64,000 nt of DNA from Kitasatospora sp. NBC_00240 (GTDB lineage Bacteria > Actinomycetota > Actinomycetes > Streptomycetales > Streptomycetaceae), in NCBI RefSeq assembly GCF_026342405.1, contig NZ_JAPEMU010000001.1:2976001-3040000 (forward strand), written 5' to 3'. Within the stretch, counting starts at the first letter, position 1. Each line of letters opens with the position of its first letter. Positions 8,701-18,975 of this stretch are shown one piece after another. Below the pieces are notes generated by a model. It did no database searches. It had not been told where the DNA came from and saw nothing but the letters and a program-made list of their open reading frames with translations. The position numbers and the translations under genes were made by a program.

Positions 8701-9653
8701 CGCGGATCACCGTCCTCGCGGGTACTGCCGGTGCTGCCGGTCGTCAGGGTGCGTCGGGCCGGGCCGGCGGGCCCGGGTCCGGCGTCGGGCACGGGCTCGC
8801 CGGGCGGGCGGTCGAACTCGTCCGTCACCTCGACCACCGCCCGGTCCGCCTCGGCCACCCAGCGCACCAGGAGGTCCCCGAGCGCCTCCGGCTGCTCGAA
8901 GGCGAGCACCCGCTCGCGGTACAGCTCCAGCAGGGCGAGGAAGCGGGCGACCACCACCAGGTTGTCCGGGGCGTCCGCGACCAGCTGCGCGAAGGTGGCC
9001 TCGCCCAGCGAGCCCAGCAGCCCGACCACCAGGGCGGCCTGCTCACGCACGCTCACCGGCGGGGCGTGGATGTGGTCGATGTGCACGAACGGCGCGGGCC
9101 TGGGGGTCATCGCCTTCGCGGCGAGCCGGGCGAAGTCCTCGGGGCCGAGGGTGATCACCACCTCGGGCAGCAGCGCCGCGTGCTGCGGCTCCAGGCCGGC
9201 CGTGCGGGGGGCGCGCAGCAGCTCGGCGGCCCAGCGCTCGCCGAAGAGCTCGGCGGCCCGCTTGTAGGCCCGGTACTGCAGCAACCGGGCGAAGAGCAGG
9301 TCGCGGGCCTCCAGCAGGGCGAGGTCCTCCTCGTCCTCGACCTCGGCGGCGGGCAGCAGCCGGGCCGCCTTGAGGTCGAGCAGGGTGGCGGCGACGACCA
9401 GGAACTCGGTCGCGGCGTCGAGGTCCCAGTCCGGGCCCATCGCGCGGATGTGGGCGATGAACTCGTCGGTGACCCGGGAGAGCGCCACCTCGGTGACGTC
9501 CATCCGGTGCTTGGCGATCAGGCCGAGCAGCAGGTCGAACGGGCCTTCGAAGTTCTCCAGCCGTACCTGGAAGCCCCCGCGCTGTTCCGGCACGGCGGGT
9601 GCGGCGTGATCAGCGGTGGTGGCGGCGGCCGGGGTCTCGTTCGTGCTCGGCAT
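8697..9653 (-). CDS. scpA: Segregation and condensation protein A
   Basis: A 318-residue kleisin subunit of the SMC complex. The N-terminal SMC-binding part carries FQVRLENFEGPFDLLLGLI near residue 30, the classic ScpA signature, followed by KHRMDVTEV and EFLVVAATLLDLKAARLL. The C-terminal winged helix contacts the SMC head. It lies downstream of parA and the small ribbon-helix-helix gene and overlaps scpB by 4 nt. The start is the ATG at 9653. Length is typical for actinobacteria. Confidence 0.93.
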   Translation of the reverse strand: MPSTNETPAAATTADHAAPAVPEQRGGFQVRLENFEGPFDLLLGLIAKHRMDVTEVALSRVTDEFIAHIRAMGPDWDLDAATEFLVVAATLLDLKAARLLPAAEVEDEEDLALLEARDLLFARLLQYRAYKRAAELFGERWAAELLRAPRTAGLEPQHAALLPEVVITLGPEDFARLAAKAMTPRPAPFVHIDHIHAPPVSVREQAALVVGLLGSLGEATFAQLVADAPDNLVVVARFLALLELYRERVLAFEQPEALGDLLVRWVAEADRAVVEVTDEFDRPPGEPVPDAGPGPAGPARRTLTTGSTGSTREDGDPR

Positions 9654-9732
9654 GACGGTCCATCTTCACCCGGACCGGCCGCAGCGCCCGACCCGGGGGC
9701 GCCGACACGCCGCCCCGGCGCCGCCCGGCGCC

Positions 9733-10293
9733 TCAGCGCCCGCGCAGCCGCCGGACCAGGATGCTGGCCTCGCCCCGCTGTTCCAGGTCCGCCAGGACGA
9801 CCGCGATGGCCTCCCGGACGATCCGGCCGCGGTCGACCGCCAGGCCGTGCTCACCGCGCAGCACCAGCCGGGTGTGCTCGAGGTCCATCAGCTCCTCGGC
9901 GGACACGTACACGGTGATCTTCTCGTCGTGCCGCTCACGGCCGCTGGGGCGGCGCGGCGCCCGGCCGCGCGGCCGGGCCCGGCGGGCGGGGTCGCCCGCG
10001 CCCGTCTCGTCCTCGGCCGCGCCGTGCTGGCGCCCCTGTCCCGTGCCCTGGGCCGGCATGCCCGCGCCCGGCTGCCCGGGCCCCGGCTGGCCGTGCGACG
10101 GCGCCGGGACGGTGGGCCGCTCGCCCGGGCGCTCGGCGCCGGGGCGGCCGGTACGCGGGTCCCGGCCGGCCTCCTCGGCGCCGGCGGCCCGTGCGGTCTC
10201 CGTCTTGGGCGCCTCGGCCGGCCGGCTGAGGGAGGGCGACAGGGCCATCCCGCCGGTGGTCCGGAACAGCTCGTCGGCACCCGGGAGACTCAC
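9733..10293 (-). CDS. ParA-linked small protein with ribbon-helix-helix-like C-terminus
   Basis: A 186-residue conserved protein. Residues 1-120 are Pro/Gly/Ala/Arg-rich and probably disordered. The last 60 residues look folded: a strand-like KITVYVSAEELMDLE followed by two helices, the second RGRIVREAIAVVLADLE. This is the pattern of a ribbon-helix-helix DNA-binding fold and is my inference. Its GTG overlaps the parA stop by 4 nt (GTGA), so this start is preferred to the GTG 15 nt upstream. Its place directly after a ParA-type ATPase resembles ParA/ParG-type pairs. It could be a DNA-binding partner or regulator of the ATPase, but no function is proven. Confidence 0.7.
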   Translation of the reverse strand: MSLPGADELFRTTGGMALSPSLSRPAEAPKTETARAAGAEEAGRDPRTGRPGAERPGERPTVPAPSHGQPGPGQPGAGMPAQGTGQGRQHGAAEDETGAGDPARRARPRGRAPRRPSGRERHDEKITVYVSAEELMDLEHTRLVLRGEHGLAVDRGRIVREAIAVVLADLEQRGEASILVRRLRGR

Positions 10294-11447
10294 TCGGCGG
10301 GGCGGCACCGGTCGAGCACCTCCCTGGCGAGCTGGCGGTAGGCGGCGGCGCCGACCGAGTTGGTCGCGTACGTGGTGATCGGCTCGCCGGCGACGGTGGT
10401 CTCCGGGAAGCGCACGGTACGGCCGATGACGGTGTGGAAGACGTGCTCCCCGAAGGCCTCGACCACCCGCGCGAGCACCTCACGGCTGTGCACCGTGCGG
10501 GAGTCGTACATGGTGGCCAGGATGCCGTCCAGGCGCAGCTCGGGGTTGAGCCGCTCGCAGACCTTCTCGATGGTCTCGGTGAGCAGCGCGACACCGCGCA
10601 GCGCGAAGAACTCGCACTCCAGCGGGACGATGACGCTGTGAGCGGCCGTCAGGGCATTGACCGTCAAGAGGCCGAGCGAGGGCTGGCAGTCGATGATGAC
10701 GAAGTCGTAGTCGGGCAGCAGCGGCTTGAGCGCGCGTGCCAGCGCCGACTCCCGCGCCACCTCGCTGACCAGCTGGACCTCGGCGGCCGACAGGTCGATG
10801 TTGGAGGGCAGCAGGTCCATCCCGGGCACCGCGGTCTTCAGCAGCACCTCATCAGCCGTCAGGCCGCGCTCCATGAGCAGGTTGTAGACCGTGACGTCGA
10901 GCTCCATCGGGTTGACCCCGAGGCCGACGGAGAGCGCGCCCTGCGGGTCGAAGTCGACCAGCAGCACGCGGCGGCCGTACTCGGCGAGGGCGGCACCCAG
11001 GTTGATGGTCGACGTGGTCTTGCCGACGCCGCCCTTCTGGTTGCACATCGCGATGATCTGCGCGGGGCCGTGCTCGGCCAGCGGCGCGGGGATCGGGAAG
11101 TACGGCAGCGGCCGGCCGGTGGGGCCGACCCGCTCGCGGCGCTGGCGCGCGGCGTCGGGGGCCAGGGTGGCGGCGTACTCGGGGTCGGGCTCGTACTCGG
11201 CGTCCGGGTCGTCGTAGGCGCCGTAGGCGAACTCGCCGTAGGCCAGGCCGTGTGACGGCAGGTCGGCGTCCAGGTCGATGACCGGCGCGGTGGCCTGGCG
11301 GGCCTCGAAGGTGCGGACCGCGACCGAGCCGACCTCGGCCGAGCCCACGGTGGCCTGCCGGGCCCCGGGCCCCTCACTCGGCTGTCCGGCGGCGTGCCCC
11401 GCCAGTCCTGGCTGACCACCCCCGGGAGCAAATGTCGACTCATTCAC
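10290..11447 (-). CDS. ParA/Soj-family ATPase next to scpAB
   Basis: A 385-residue ParA-type ATPase with a disordered, Ala/Asp/Tyr-rich N-terminus (about 1-130). The deviant Walker A KGGVGKTT is at residues 138-145, followed by VDFDPQGALSVGLG (Walker A') and FVIIDCQPSLGLLT (Walker B). Such orphan ParA proteins sit upstream of scpA across actinobacteria and are distinct from the oriC parAB pair. They are thought to bind the nucleoid dynamically. The GTG at 11447 is chosen because AAGGAGGT at 11465-11458 precedes it; an ATG at 11471 would put that site inside the gene. It heads the segregation block. Confidence 0.88.
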   Translation of the reverse strand: MNESTFAPGGGQPGLAGHAAGQPSEGPGARQATVGSAEVGSVAVRTFEARQATAPVIDLDADLPSHGLAYGEFAYGAYDDPDAEYEPDPEYAATLAPDAARQRRERVGPTGRPLPYFPIPAPLAEHGPAQIIAMCNQKGGVGKTTSTINLGAALAEYGRRVLLVDFDPQGALSVGLGVNPMELDVTVYNLLMERGLTADEVLLKTAVPGMDLLPSNIDLSAAEVQLVSEVARESALARALKPLLPDYDFVIIDCQPSLGLLTVNALTAAHSVIVPLECEFFALRGVALLTETIEKVCERLNPELRLDGILATMYDSRTVHSREVLARVVEAFGEHVFHTVIGRTVRFPETTVAGEPITTYATNSVGAAAYRQLAREVLDRCRPAE

Positions 11448-11827
11448 AAGTCGTCTTACCTCCTTGGGCATCCAGGACTCTATGTCGATTCGTCAGCGTG
11501 GCAGCATGCCGACGGTTTGCGACTCTAGGCCGTTTAAGGCGTTCGCAGCAACACAATCCACGGTAGTGGGCATGATGTGTCGACTATCGGGCCACCCGCT
11601 GTCAAGGGATGGGCGGGCCCTTGACCCTAACGTTTCTGCGGTCGGGTGACGCGACCCACAGAAATTGACGACACTCACCCGGCGACCCGACGGTGAACAG
11701 CGCGTGACCGCACGGTGGCCGACCGGTGAGCGGGGGCGGCCGGCCCGCGGGCCCGCGGACGGACCCGCCACGGACCCGCGACGGGCTCCGGCCGGAGGTA
11801 CCGGCGGCCGTTCGCGGGCATGCCGAA
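11448..11827. other. Gap upstream of the segregation block
   Basis: About 380 bases between the parA-type gene and the alanine dehydrogenase terminators. It must hold the promoter of the parA-scpA-scpB-rluB block. I see no gene, tRNA, or clear operator in it; the -35/-10 elements are not obvious. Confidence 0.5.
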
Positions 11828-11858
11828 GCCCCCGGCCCGAGGGGAGCGGGCCGGGGGC
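11828..11858 (-). terminator. Second terminator hairpin after ald
   Basis: A perfect 12-bp stem (GCCCCCGGCCCG / CGGGCCGGGGGC) with a 7-nt loop, 45 nt past the ald stop. Confidence 0.75.
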
Positions 11859-11863
11859 CGGCA

Positions 11864-11887
11864 GCCCGCCCCCGGGTGGGGGCGGGC
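11864..11887 (-). terminator. First terminator hairpin after ald
   Basis: A 10-bp stem (GCCCGCCCCC / GGGGGCGGGC) with a GGGT loop, starting 16 nt past the ald stop. With the next hairpin it forms a tandem terminator that shields the parA-type promoter region. Confidence 0.75.
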
Positions 11888-11902
11888 CGGGCTGAGGGGA
11901 CG

Positions 11903-13021
11903 TCAGGCGAGCACGCTCTCCAGGGAGACGGACTCCAGGCCGAAGGCCTCGGCGACACCCGCGTAGGTGATCTGGCCCTCGTGCGTGTTCAGGCCCTTGG
12001 CCAGGGCGGCGTCGCGACGCAGGGCGTCCTTCCAGCCGCGGTTGGCCAGCTCCACGATGTAGGGCAGCGTGGCGTTGGTCAGCGCGTAGGTGGAGGTGTT
12101 CGGGACGGCACCCGGCATGTTCGCGACGCAGTAGAAGACCGAGTCGTGGACCTGGAAGGTCGGGTTGTCGTGCGTGGTGGCGCGCGAGTCCTCGAAGCAG
12201 CCGCCCTGGTCGATCGCGATGTCGACGAGCACGGAGCCCGGCTTCATCCGGGAGACCAGCTCGTTGGTGACGAGCTTGGGGGCCTTGGCGCCCGGGATCA
12301 GGACGGCGCCGATCACCAGATCGGCGTCGAGGACGGCCTTCTCCAGCTCGAACGCGTTGGAGGCGATGGCCTTGATCTTCGTGCCGAAGATCTTGTCGGC
12401 CTCGCGCAGCTTGTTGATGTCGCGGTCGAGCAGGGTCACGTCGTAGCCCATGCCGATGGCGATGGTGGCCGCGTGCCAGCCGGAGACGCCACCGCCGATG
12501 ACGACAGCCTTCGCCGGGTGGGTGCCGGGCACACCGCCGGGCAGGGTGCCGCGGCCGCCGGCCGGACGCATCAGGTGGTACGAGCCGACCTGCGGGGCGA
12601 GCCGGCCCGCGACCTCGGACATCGGGGCGAGCAGCGGCAGCGCGCCGTTGGCGAGCTGCACCGTCTCGTACGCGATGGCGGTGGTGCCGGACGCGAGCAG
12701 CGCGTCGGTGCCGGCCCGGTCGGCCGCCAGGTGCAGGTAGGTGAAGAGGGTCTGGCCCTTGCGCAGGCGGTGGTACTCCTGCGCGATCGGCTCCTTGACC
12801 TTCAGCAGCAGGTCGGCCGTGGCCCACACCTCGTCGGCGGTGGGGAGGATGGTCGCGCCGGCGGCGACGTACTCCTCGTTGGGGATCGAGGAGCCGACGC
12901 CGGCGTTGTCCTCGATGTAGACCTCGTGTCCGTTACGGACCAGCTCATGCACGCCGGCGGGCGTGATGGCCACGCGGTACTCGTGGTTCTTGACCTCGCG
13001 GGGGATGCCGACCTTGGTCAC
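11903..13021 (-). CDS. ald: Alanine dehydrogenase
   Basis: A 372-residue L-alanine dehydrogenase, which reversibly deaminates L-alanine to pyruvate and ammonia with NAD. The N-terminal signature [14 protein letters not shown] begins near residue 5, the substrate-binding KVKEP segment is near residue 75, and the nucleotide fold [12 protein letters not shown] is near residue 172. Length equals that of characterised Ald proteins (about 371), which supports the GTG start at 13021 rather than any upstream codon. In actinobacteria ald is often induced by alanine or by redox stress. No Lrp/AsnC regulator lies beside it here. Confidence 0.95.
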   Translation of the reverse strand: MTKVGIPREVKNHEYRVAITPAGVHELVRNGHEVYIEDNAGVGSSIPNEEYVAAGATILPTADEVWATADLLLKVKEPIAQEYHRLRKGQTLFTYLHLAADRAGTDALLASGTTAIAYETVQLANGALPLLAPMSEVAGRLAPQVGSYHLMRPAGGRGTLPGGVPGTHPAKAVVIGGGVSGWHAATIAIGMGYDVTLLDRDINKLREADKIFGTKIKAIASNAFELEKAVLDADLVIGAVLIPGAKAPKLVTNELVSRMKPGSVLVDIAIDQGGCFEDSRATTHDNPTFQVHDSVFYCVANMPGAVPNTSTYALTNATLPYIVELANRGWKDALRRDAALAKGLNTHEGQITYAGVAEAFGLESVSLESVLA

Positions 13022-13278
13022 GGCTAAACACGTCCCTCTTGCCTGTGGTCCCAGCCGGGGGAAGACCGGTGGGCGACGCGTGCGGAAGCCTCCGGAAGAC
13101 ACCGGGGCACAGTTCGCTGCGCGACTAGGTTCGAGTGTAATGAAGCCCAGGCGACGTGTCAGCCTTCCAAACTGACTAAATCAGCCGGACACATTGGCAG
13201 GTTCGTAGGCTTGCTAGGCGACTTCCCTGCTGAAATCGAGCAAAAACGGCATCTGCGACATTACTCCGAAGCCGATCG

Positions 13279-15711
13279 TCACCACCCGCCATCGACCTGC
13301 TCGCGCAGCCGCTCCACGGCCGCCGTGACCGCCTCCCTGCCGCGCTCGTCCCCCAACCTGCGCAGCACCGCGAGGGACGCCCGGTACTCCCGCTCGGCCT
13401 CCTCGAACCGGCGCTGGGCGACATGCGCCTCGGCGACCCTGGCGAGCAGCCGCGCCTCGGCCGGCTGGTCCCCCAGGCCCTGCCGCAGCGCGAGCGCCCG
13501 CCCGTACCCGTCGGCGGCGCGGACGGCGTCGCCCAGCGCGCGGTGGCAGCCGGCCGCCCCCTCCAGGGCCCGCGCGCAGGCCGGCTCGTCCTGCGCCTCG
13601 CGGGCCGCTTCGAGCGCCGCCCGGAACCGCTCCGCCGCCTGCTCCCAGTGGCCGGCGGCGACGTGCAGGTCGGCCAGGTTGAGCAACGCGGCCGCGGCGC
13701 GCCTGGGGGCGCCGTGCCGCTCGGCCACCCGCAGCACCAGCCCGTGCAGCTGGTGCAGGTCGGCCGGGGCGGCGGCGCCGGTCAGCGGCAGCGCGCGCAG
13801 CAGCGCGGTCACCAGCCGGCCGGCCGAGCCGTCCAGGTCGCCCTGGCCGATGGCGTCCGCCACCGCGCCCAGCAGCAGGTCCCGCTCGCCGAGCAGCCAC
13901 TGGCGGGCCTGGACGGCGCTGCGCAGCCGCAGCGGCCCGGGCAGCGGCTCGGGCGCCGGCCCGCCCGCCGGGTCCAGCAGGGCCCGCGCCGAGTCCACCA
14001 GCCGGACCAGCCGCTCCAGCAGCCGGGCCCGGGCGAGTTCGGTCTCGGCCGGGCGGTCGACGGCCTCCCGCAGCTGGACCAGCCGGGGGTGGAGCCGGCC
14101 GGGCACCCGGTAGCGGGGCGTGCCGTCGGCGGCGGGCGGCTCCTCGCCGAGCAGTTCGTGGCCGGCCAGGGCCGCCAGGGCGGCCGCCGCGTCCGGCGCC
14201 GGGCAGCCGACCAGCGCGGAGGCCGTCCGCAGGTCGGCGATCTGGGCCGGGGCGAGGGTCAGCGTCCGCAGCATCCGCGCCTGGGCGGGCGGCAGCGTGG
14301 CGTACAGCAGGGTGAACGCCCCGATCAGCGGGTCGTTGTCGGGTACGGGTACGGGTTCGGCCGACCCCGGCGGCAGCACGGCCGAGGGCCGGTCGCCGGC
14401 GTCCGCGGCGGCCGTCCGGCCCGGGGTGCCCGGAGCACCGGCCGGGCCGTTCGCGGGGGCGGGACCGGCGGGACCGGCGGGACCGGCAGTCGGCCCGGCG
14501 GCGGGTGCCACCGGCGGGGTCCGCAGCCCGGGGCCGGCAGCGGCGGCCGGGCGTCCCGCGCCGGCCCTGCCCTTGCGGCCCTTGCCGGGGCGACCCGCGG
14601 CGGGCCGACCGGCCGGCCCGCCCTCGGCCGGGGCGGCGCCCTTGCCCGGCGCACCGCCGCCCGGCGTCACACCCACGGGTGTCCCACCGACCGACGGCGC
14701 GGTTCCGGACGTCCCACCCACGGGCAGGCCGCCCGCAGGCTTCCGGTTGACGGCCGCCCCGCCGGCCTCGGCGCCCTCGGCGTTCTTCGTCCCGCCCGGC
14801 GCGCCCCGGGCGGCGGACGGCGCGGCCGGCCCTCCGGTGTTCTTCGCCACCGGTCCGTTCACCGTGTCGGCGCCGGCGCTCCCACCCTTCACCGCAGCGC
14901 CCTTCACCACGGCGCCCTTCACCGCTCCGGCCTTCACCGCTCCGGCCTTGGCGGCGCCGCCGACCACCCCGGTCATGGTGATCAGCTCGCGCGCGGCGTC
15001 CGTGACGGCCGCCTTGGGGCTGGCCCGCAGCCAGCCGGCCATCAGTCGCAGCGCGGCCGGACGGGAGGCGCAGGCCTCGGCCAGGTCCGCGCCGCCGACC
15101 GGGTCGCAGCTGATCCGGTTCCCGCCGACCAGCTCGCCGAGCAGGCCGACCGCGGTGGGCTGCTCCAGCCCACCGAGGATGCAGGGGTCGATGTCCTCGA
15201 TGCCGGTGAGCGGGCCGGCCGTGGTGGCGACCACCAGGCAGCCGGGCTCGTCCGCGAGCAGCGGCCAGAGCTGGCCGGCGTCCTTGACGTCGTCCAGCAG
15301 CAGCAGCACCCGGCGGCCGGCCAGCGCGGCTCGCAGTCGCACGCAGGCGGGGTCGTCGCGGCCCTCCTCGCCGGCGCCCGGCAGCAGCATCGCGTCCACC
15401 GGTGCGCCGAGCTGCTCCAGCAGCCGGCGGGCGACCTGGCCGGGCGCCGCCCGGCCGCCGTCGGGGGCGGAGAGCCGGGCGAAGAGCAACCCGTCGGGGT
15501 AGTCGGCGGCGACCGCGCGGGCGAACCGGACGGCGAGCGTGGTGCGGCCGGAGCCGGGGCGCCCGGCCAGCACCAGGACGGTGCTGCGCCCCTCGGCGGG
15601 CCGGGCCGCGGCGGCCCGCAGGGCGGCGAGTTCGGTGCGGCGCCCGACGAACACGGCGGGGCCGGCGGGCAACTGGTCCGCGGCTCCGTCCGGGGCCGGC
15701 CGTGCGTCCAT
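13279..15711 (-). CDS. STAND-type ATPase-like protein with TPR C-terminus and altered Walker A
   Basis: An 810-residue protein built like the regulatory part of SARP/AfsR proteins but without a DNA-binding domain. The NB-ARC-like domain (about 18-250) has a P-loop reading GRPGSGRTT at residues 50-58, where the invariant Lys is Arg. Walker B is RVLLLLDDV. About 190 residues of Ala/Gly/Pro/Thr low complexity follow (about 255-450, with KAGAVKG-type repeats), then a winged-helix-like part and tetratricopeptide repeats (about 600-800). The ATG at 15711 follows AGGAAG at 9-nt spacing. Nucleotide hydrolysis is doubtful given the Arg. It may act as a protein-binding scaffold; the partner is unknown. 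Confidence 0.75.
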   Translation of the reverse strand: MDARPAPDGAADQLPAGPAVFVGRRTELAALRAAAARPAEGRSTVLVLAGRPGSGRTTLAVRFARAVAADYPDGLLFARLSAPDGGRAAPGQVARRLLEQLGAPVDAMLLPGAGEEGRDDPACVRLRAALAGRRVLLLLDDVKDAGQLWPLLADEPGCLVVATTAGPLTGIEDIDPCILGGLEQPTAVGLLGELVGGNRISCDPVGGADLAEACASRPAALRLMAGWLRASPKAAVTDAARELITMTGVVGGAAKAGAVKAGAVKGAVVKGAAVKGGSAGADTVNGPVAKNTGGPAAPSAARGAPGGTKNAEGAEAGGAAVNRKPAGGLPVGGTSGTAPSVGGTPVGVTPGGGAPGKGAAPAEGGPAGRPAAGRPGKGRKGRAGAGRPAAAAGPGLRTPPVAPAAGPTAGPAGPAGPAPANGPAGAPGTPGRTAAADAGDRPSAVLPPGSAEPVPVPDNDPLIGAFTLLYATLPPAQARMLRTLTLAPAQIADLRTASALVGCPAPDAAAALAALAGHELLGEEPPAADGTPRYRVPGRLHPRLVQLREAVDRPAETELARARLLERLVRLVDSARALLDPAGGPAPEPLPGPLRLRSAVQARQWLLGERDLLLGAVADAIGQGDLDGSAGRLVTALLRALPLTGAAAPADLHQLHGLVLRVAERHGAPRRAAAALLNLADLHVAAGHWEQAAERFRAALEAAREAQDEPACARALEGAAGCHRALGDAVRAADGYGRALALRQGLGDQPAEARLLARVAEAHVAQRRFEEAEREYRASLAVLRRLGDERGREAVTAAVERLREQVDGGW

Positions 15712-15838
15712 CGTCGCCGTCTTCCTCGCCACCAGCGCCACTCCCGACCTGTCACTCAGCGAAGCCGGCCCGTACCGGGCCCTGTTTGCGAAGCGTAGTT
15801 CGAGCGCGGGCCGGCGCGGGGCACCGCGGCGCCGGGAT

Positions 15839-15883
15839 CCGGTCGTACCAACCGGTAAATCACCCCGGTGGATCAACGACCGG
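15839..15883 (-). terminator. Two-tier hairpin after the Nudix gene
   Basis: An outer 8-bp stem (CCGGTCGT / ACGACCGG) encloses an inner ACCGG / CCGGT stem, 21 nt after the Nudix stop. This is a plausible terminator. Confidence 0.5.
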
Positions 15884-15903
15884 CGGCCGCCCGGCCGGAC
15901 CGG

Positions 15904-16551
15904 TCAGCCGTGCTCGAACGGTCGGGCCGGCCAGGGCGATTCGGCCGGGCGCAGCGCGGCCGTCCCGCCCGGGGCCGCGAGTGCCGCCTGCAGCGCGAGC
16001 ACGCCGGTGACCAGGGTCGGGTTGTGCAGCTCGCCGGCCAGGACCAGCCCGACCAGCTCGCCGAGCGGCACCCGGGCCAGCTCGATCTCCAGCTCCTCGC
16101 CGTGCGCGGCGTAGCGCTCGCCCTGTGCCTCGGCGAGGTCGGTGGCGAGGAAGAGCCGCAGGGCCTCGTCGGTGCCGCCGGGGGAGGTGTAGAAGTCGAC
16201 CAGGACCTTCCACTCCCCCGCCTTGCAGTGGGCCTCCTCGTACAGCTCGCGCTGGGCGGCGTGCAGCGGGTTCTCGCCGGGGACGTCGAGCAGGCCGGCG
16301 GGCAGCTCCCAGAGCCGCTGGCGGACCGGGTGGCGGTACTGGCGCACCAGCAGCACCCGCTGCCGGGCGTCGACGGCGAGGACGGCGACCGAGCCGGGGT
16401 GGATCTGGTAGTCGCGGCGGGCGACGGAGCCGTCCGGCATCTCGACCTGGTCGCTGCGCACCCCGGTGACCCGGCCCCGGAACGGCGTCTCGGTGCTGAG
16501 CACCCGCCACTGCTCGGCCTCGTCCCGGATCGGCTGCGTTGCGTGCGTCAT
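15904..16551 (-). CDS. Nudix hydrolase, ADP-ribose pyrophosphatase-like
   Basis: A 215-residue Nudix protein of the ADP-ribose pyrophosphatase type, expected to split ADP-ribose into AMP and ribose 5-phosphate. The Nudix box region is GLLDVPGENPLHAAQRELYE (about 86-105) followed by EAHCKAG. The REL-x-EE core that binds the metal is intact, but one residue is inserted between the first Gly and Glu, and the usual TG after EE is AH. The ATG follows GGGGAGA at 6 nt. It lies just downstream of pyrG, an order common in this group. Substrate is inferred from family only. Confidence 0.88.
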   Translation of the reverse strand: MTHATQPIRDEAEQWRVLSTETPFRGRVTGVRSDQVEMPDGSVARRDYQIHPGSVAVLAVDARQRVLLVRQYRHPVRQRLWELPAGLLDVPGENPLHAAQRELYEEAHCKAGEWKVLVDFYTSPGGTDEALRLFLATDLAEAQGERYAAHGEELEIELARVPLGELVGLVLAGELHNPTLVTGVLALQAALAAPGGTAALRPAESPWPARPFEHG

Positions 16552-16593
16552 CGCTTCTCCCCTTTTCGTCAGTACGACGCTAATGTACGCGGA

Positions 16594-16627
16594 ACGGCGG
16601 CCGCGCGGGTGTCCGCGCGGCCGCCGT
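16594..16627 (-). terminator. Terminator after pyrG
   Basis: A 15-bp G/C stem with a GTGT loop, 20 nt past the pyrG stop and upstream of the Nudix start. A -10-like TAGCGT for the Nudix gene lies just after it on the minus strand (about 16580-16585). Confidence 0.75.
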
Positions 16628-16646
16628 CCGATGGAGCACGGGCCGA

Positions 16647-18323
<1,677 letters not shown>

Positions 18324-18975
18324 GAGGGGGCTCCCGTGGGTCGCGTGTCGAAGTGACTAGGGGCGGGGCCCTCGGCTCGCCTCGCGACGCGGAGCAGGTG
18401 CTCGGCCGGGGCTCGTTGAGGAGCTCCGGCGGGGTCGTCGGTCGGCTGGTCCGGGGCGTTTGATCCCACCAGTCCACGGGATACCAGGGTATCAGTGAGC
18501 CGGACCGGCTGCCCTCCGGCCCGCCTCCCGGGTCTGCCGGAGCCACCCCGACCGGGCCAGGGGCACCGGCCCGGAAGGATCACCTCCGCATGGCCCATCA
18601 GGATGATCCTCCGGGCCGCCACCCCGAAGAACGGCATTTCGGCCGGAAAATGCCGCCACACGGGCCCCTCCGCATGTGCTCAGCCCCACCTGCCCGACGT
18701 AAGCTGCACGGACGCATCGCCGACAGCAGAGCACGCGGAGGGCGAGGGAGGGCCAGCACACCCCTCGGTCCCCGATGCGCGACCGGACCTCCCCGCCACC
18801 CCGTTCCTCCCCGCCCCGTGGGGCCCACCTCAGCCCCTCGCGAAACACCCGCCGGCCCCGCCACCACCGAGGCAGGTCCGCCCGGGTGCCCGGCGCGGTC
18901 CGGACCGGGATCGCTCCCGCTCGCTCCAAGCCGTCGCCGTACGCGTCGTGCCCACCTTGCGAACTGGAGATCCAC
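18324..18975. other. Divergent gap between pyrG and the GH15 gene
   Basis: A 650-base stretch with no convincing gene on either strand. It holds the pyrG leader and the GH15 promoter region. One hairpin with 8-bp arms (CGGCATTT / AAATGCCG) lies at 18633-18656 and may end or attenuate a transcript. Short reading frames here lack ribosome-binding sites. Confidence 0.5.

Noticed and set aside
13103..13278. Riboswitch or regulator site before ald
   Set aside because: No conserved structure or inverted repeat longer than about 5 bp was found; the region is simply the ald leader and the 3' side of the STAND gene.
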